From positions 1-47,645 of the forward strand of contig JAIELF010000022.1 in assembly GCA_019753235.1 (NCBI GenBank): DNA of 47,645 bases, read 5' to 3'. This document shows positions 45,588 to 47,645 of this stretch, in pieces; the stretch's first letter is position 1; each line of letters starts with the position of its first letter. This stretch comes from a bacterium (GTDB lineage: Bacteria; Planctomycetota; Planctomycetia; Kolteriales; Kolteriaceae). Below the pieces are notes generated by a model. It worked only from the letters and a program-made list of their open reading frames with translations, had not been told where the DNA came from and did no database searches. A program made the translations under genes and the position numbers.

Positions 45588-47139
45588 CCCGGATTTCCCA
45601 GATGAATCTCTAGCTCGGCCTGTTTTTGAACTCTGATCCCGCGTAAAAAGCAGGGGTTGATGCGTGCTTTGACGCTCATGGAGGGGGCCGAGCGATGGGT
45701 GAAGGACAAAAGGCCCCGCTTCGGGTTGGTTTTGATCGCAGCGTCAAGCTGGAGTTTCATGGGGCGAAGGTCACCAGCGACGCGGGCCTGCTTGTGTATC
45801 GGGAATTGGATGATGCCTTCGATCTCACCACTTCAGCGGCCGGTCGCCTCGCCGACCTGCGGACGGGGAACAATACGCAGCACTCGATGACGGCGCTGTT
45901 GCGACAGTCGATCTACAGCCGACTGGGCGGCTACGAAGATCTTAATGATGCCGAGCGGCTGCGCGTGGACCCGGCGATGCGTCAGGTCGTCGGTGGGCGT
46001 GCCCGAGAGAAGTCGGCGGCTTCGACCAGCGAAGTGGGCCGCTTCGAGACGGAGATCCTTTCGCAATCTTCGAACATGGAGTCGCTGCAGAACATGGCCG
46101 GGCTCTGGATCGATCGTGTGCATCAGGCCAAGCCGATCGACAAGATCGTCCTCGACATGGATAGCTCTGTCAGCGAGACCTACGGTCAGCAAGAGGGGAC
46201 GGCGTACAACGGCCACTTCGAATGCACCTGTTACCATCCCCTCTTCTGCTTCAATCAGTTCGGCGACTTGGAGCAGGCGCTGCTGCGAAATGGAAACGTC
46301 CACAGCGCCGAGAACTGGCGAGCGGTGCTGGAGCCAGTGGTCGCCCGCTATCGCGACCAGGATCTGGCCCGATACTTCCGCGGCGATGCGGCCTTCGCCA
46401 AGCCGGCCCTCTACGAGTTCCTGGAAGAGGAAGGCTACGAGTATGCGATCCGACTTCCGGCCAACGACGTTTTGGAAGAGAAGATTCGGCATCTGTTGAC
46501 GCGACCGGTGGGCCGACCGCCGAAGAAGCCGATCGTTCTCTACGGATGCTTTCTGTATCGGGCGACGAGTTGGAACAAGTGGCGTCGAGTGGTGGCCAAG
46601 GTGGAGTGGCATGAAGGCGACCTCTTTCCCCGTGTCGGCTTCATCGTGACAAGTCTTTGGATCGCCGAGGATCGTGTCGTGCGATTCTACAACGGGCGGG
46701 GGACGGCCGAGCGGTGGATCAAGGAAGGCAAGCAGGCAATCAAGTGGACGCGGCTATCCTGTCAGCGGTTCAGTGCGAACCAAGTCCGCCTGCAGTTGTT
46801 CGTCCTGGCGTACAACTTGGCGAACTTCGTTCGTCGGCTTGCCTTGCCGCAGAGCATTCGGCGCTGGTCCCTGACGACGCTGCGGGAGAAGCTCGTCAAG
46901 ATCGGCGCCAAGGTTGTCCGCCACGCCGGCTACATCACCTTTCAGTTGGCCGAGGTAGCGGTGCCGAGACGATTTTTCGCGCAGATCCTGACCAGGATCG
47001 AACGACTGCGGGCGATGGTCGCTCCCGCTCCGTCCTGAGCGTTGAAGAATGGGGCATCAATCAGTTCATTCGATCGACGGCTGCGGTCGCGGTACGTCCT
47101 CAGGGACAAAAATGACCCGATTCGAGCCGTCAAGCCGGG
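45588..47139 (+). mobile_element. IS1380-family insertion sequence (ends tentative)
   Basis: The transposase gene is whole. Candidate imperfect terminal inverted repeats lie at 45587-45608 and 47119-47140: CCCCGGATTTCCCAGATGAATC against the inverse of GATTCGAGCCGTCAAGCCGGGC matches in 13 of 22 places, with the outer CCGGG and inner GATTC conserved. This gives about 1.55 kb, near the usual IS1380 size. No clear target duplication is seen, so the exact ends are unsure. Confidence 0.6.
45695..47038 (+). CDS. IS1380 family transposase
   Basis: A 447-residue DDE transposase. It has LRVGFDRSVKLEFHGAKVTSDAGLLVYRELDD at the start, the first Asp in IDKIVLDMDSSVSETYG, HPLFCFNQFGDLEQALLRNGNVHSA, the second Asp in YFRGDAAFAKPALYEFLE, and the late Glu region YNGRGTAERWIKEGKQAIKWTRLSC. 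The length and segment order fit IS1380. A strong ribosome site GGAGGGGG precedes the ATG. No frame break is seen, so it may be active. It sits beside the tRNA-borne element, but whether it belongs to it is unclear. Confidence 0.93.
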   Translation: MGEGQKAPLRVGFDRSVKLEFHGAKVTSDAGLLVYRELDDAFDLTTSAAGRLADLRTGNNTQHSMTALLRQSIYSRLGGYEDLNDAERLRVDPAMRQVVGGRAREKSAASTSEVGRFETEILSQSSNMESLQNMAGLWIDRVHQAKPIDKIVLDMDSSVSETYGQQEGTAYNGHFECTCYHPLFCFNQFGDLEQALLRNGNVHSAENWRAVLEPVVARYRDQDLARYFRGDAAFAKPALYEFLEEEGYEYAIRLPANDVLEEKIRHLLTRPVGRPPKKPIVLYGCFLYRATSWNKWRRVVAKVEWHEGDLFPRVGFIVTSLWIAEDRVVRFYNGRGTAERWIKEGKQAIKWTRLSCQRFSANQVRLQLFVLAYNLANFVRRLALPQSIRRWSLTTLREKLVKIGAKVVRHAGYITFQLAEVAVPRRFFAQILTRIERLRAMVAPAPS

Positions 47140-47441
47140 CATTCTGATCTAAAACGGAAGCGAACCGAGCCCGACGATGGTTGGAAACAAAGTGGAACGA
47201 CCGAAAGCCAGTCGGTATCATACTCCTAACGGTGGCTGAACGGAGCCATCTGGGAAATGTCGGCTTGCACCCAAAACGAGGACGTGAAGACGCCGGCGTT
47301 CAACGACATCTGGTTCGAGTCCCTCGTCGCCCAGTCGACATTTATGAAAGAGATCCGCAAAGGACGGGAATCTTGGGACATGGCGTGCCTGGCTCGAATG
47401 AGCCCGGTTCCGTTTTGTGCCAGTTGCGTAAGTTTGCTACG
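47140..47441. other. Non-coding stretch right of the IS element
   Basis: About 300 bases without a recognised gene. A + strand frame from ATG 47257 to 47547 is open for 96 codons but has no known family and runs opposite to the PEP-CTERM gene. An 11-base match to the tRNA T arm, ggttcgagtcc, occurs at 47312-47322, a possible trace of the right attachment site. Confidence 0.3.
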
Positions 47442-47645
47442 TCACTTTTCCAACCGGGCCATTCTCCGCCGTCGCTGTCGCCAGACGAACATCGCTGCAG
47501 TGACGATGGCTGTAAGCAGGAACGTGGAAGCTTCGGGCACGACGTAGATGTAGCCGGTGGTTCGATTGAACCTGCCGTCGTAATAGCCGTAGGTGCCGAC
47601 GGCGATACCATTGGAGTAGTCGTTTACTTCCCAGTTGGTGACCAG
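47442..47645 (-). CDS. PEP-CTERM sorting domain protein, N-terminal part outside window
   Basis: The frame is open at the right edge of the window and has no start in view. The last 67 residues include WEVNDYSNGIAVGTYGYYDG and then the sorting signal: VVPEAST, a hydrophobic span (FLLTAIVTAAMFVW), and the basic end RQRRRRMARLEK. This VPE-hydrophobic-basic pattern is the PEP-CTERM signal for exosortase-dependent anchoring of exported proteins. The preceding residues suggest a beta-rich secreted protein. Its function is unknown. Confidence 0.8.
   Translation of the reverse strand: MVTNWEVNDYSNGIAVGTYGYYDGRFNRTTGYIYVVPEASTFLLTAIVTAAMFVWRQRRRRMARLEK

Noticed and set aside
47257..47547. A 96-codon + strand frame at the right edge
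   Set aside because: Its second half is antisense to the PEP-CTERM signal, and the first half has no known family.
1..47645. CRISPR arrays and phage structural genes
   Set aside because: No regularly spaced repeats of CRISPR length and no capsid, portal or terminase patterns were seen.

Overview
The window looks like a chromosomal segment of a planctomycete (PVC superphylum). The signs are a PVC-type heme-binding protein with HEAT-like repeats and one CxxCH site, a secreted type I sulfatase next to a PQQ-type beta-propeller, a Gfo/Idh/MocA protein with QKP in place of EKP, a PEP-CTERM protein end, lpxK (a Gram-negative-type envelope with lipid A), and moderately high GC. Assignment to this phylum is inference from gene content; no rRNA gene is present.

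Region 1 to 39.2 kb is ordinary chromosome in short operons. It opens with a TPR protein (cut by the window edge) and an HDOD signalling protein, closed by a strong bidirectional terminator. An SDR sugar reductase and a Gfo/Idh/MocA oxidoreductase run leftward. An FHA-EAL c-di-GMP protein and an overlapping SDR/cyclase pair follow. A fatty-acid block comes next: FadB/FadJ-like fusion enzyme, thiolase and acyl-CoA ligase, with a long stem-loop between the first two. After it lie a cytidylate kinase fused to a methyltransferase, an Nramp-like transporter with a non-canonical metal site, and lpxK carrying a single-base frameshift. A STAS protein, an RsbW-like kinase and mutS form a coupled run. 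Methionine synthesis is encoded by metY and a metX-metW fusion. Then come hemF, alpha-glucan phosphorylase with a receiver-like protein, sulfatase plus PQQ propeller, two BON proteins flanking hflX, and a GDSL hydrolase plus large PVC cytochrome pair.

Region 39.8 to about 47.3 kb is an integrated element at a tRNA-Asn(GTT) gene. The tyrosine recombinase reads toward the tRNA, and its last nine codons and stop lie antisense inside the tRNA. Behind it on the same strand are a primase/helicase-type replication protein, an AlpA/excisionase-like HTH protein with a 10+10 bp inverted repeat just upstream, and a low-GC cargo gene of unknown function. That gene is split by a 162 bp MITE-like element with perfect terminal repeats and a TA duplication; removing the insertion in silico restores one 314-codon frame. 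An IS1380-family element lies further right. The right attachment site is not clear.

The last 200 bases hold the C-terminal part of a PEP-CTERM protein running in from the right edge.

The strongest second-look items are the MITE-split cargo gene with its restorable frame, the integrase tail encoded inside the tRNA, the two methyltransferase fusions (cytidylate kinase and MetX), and the Nramp-like transporter lacking both metal-binding motifs.
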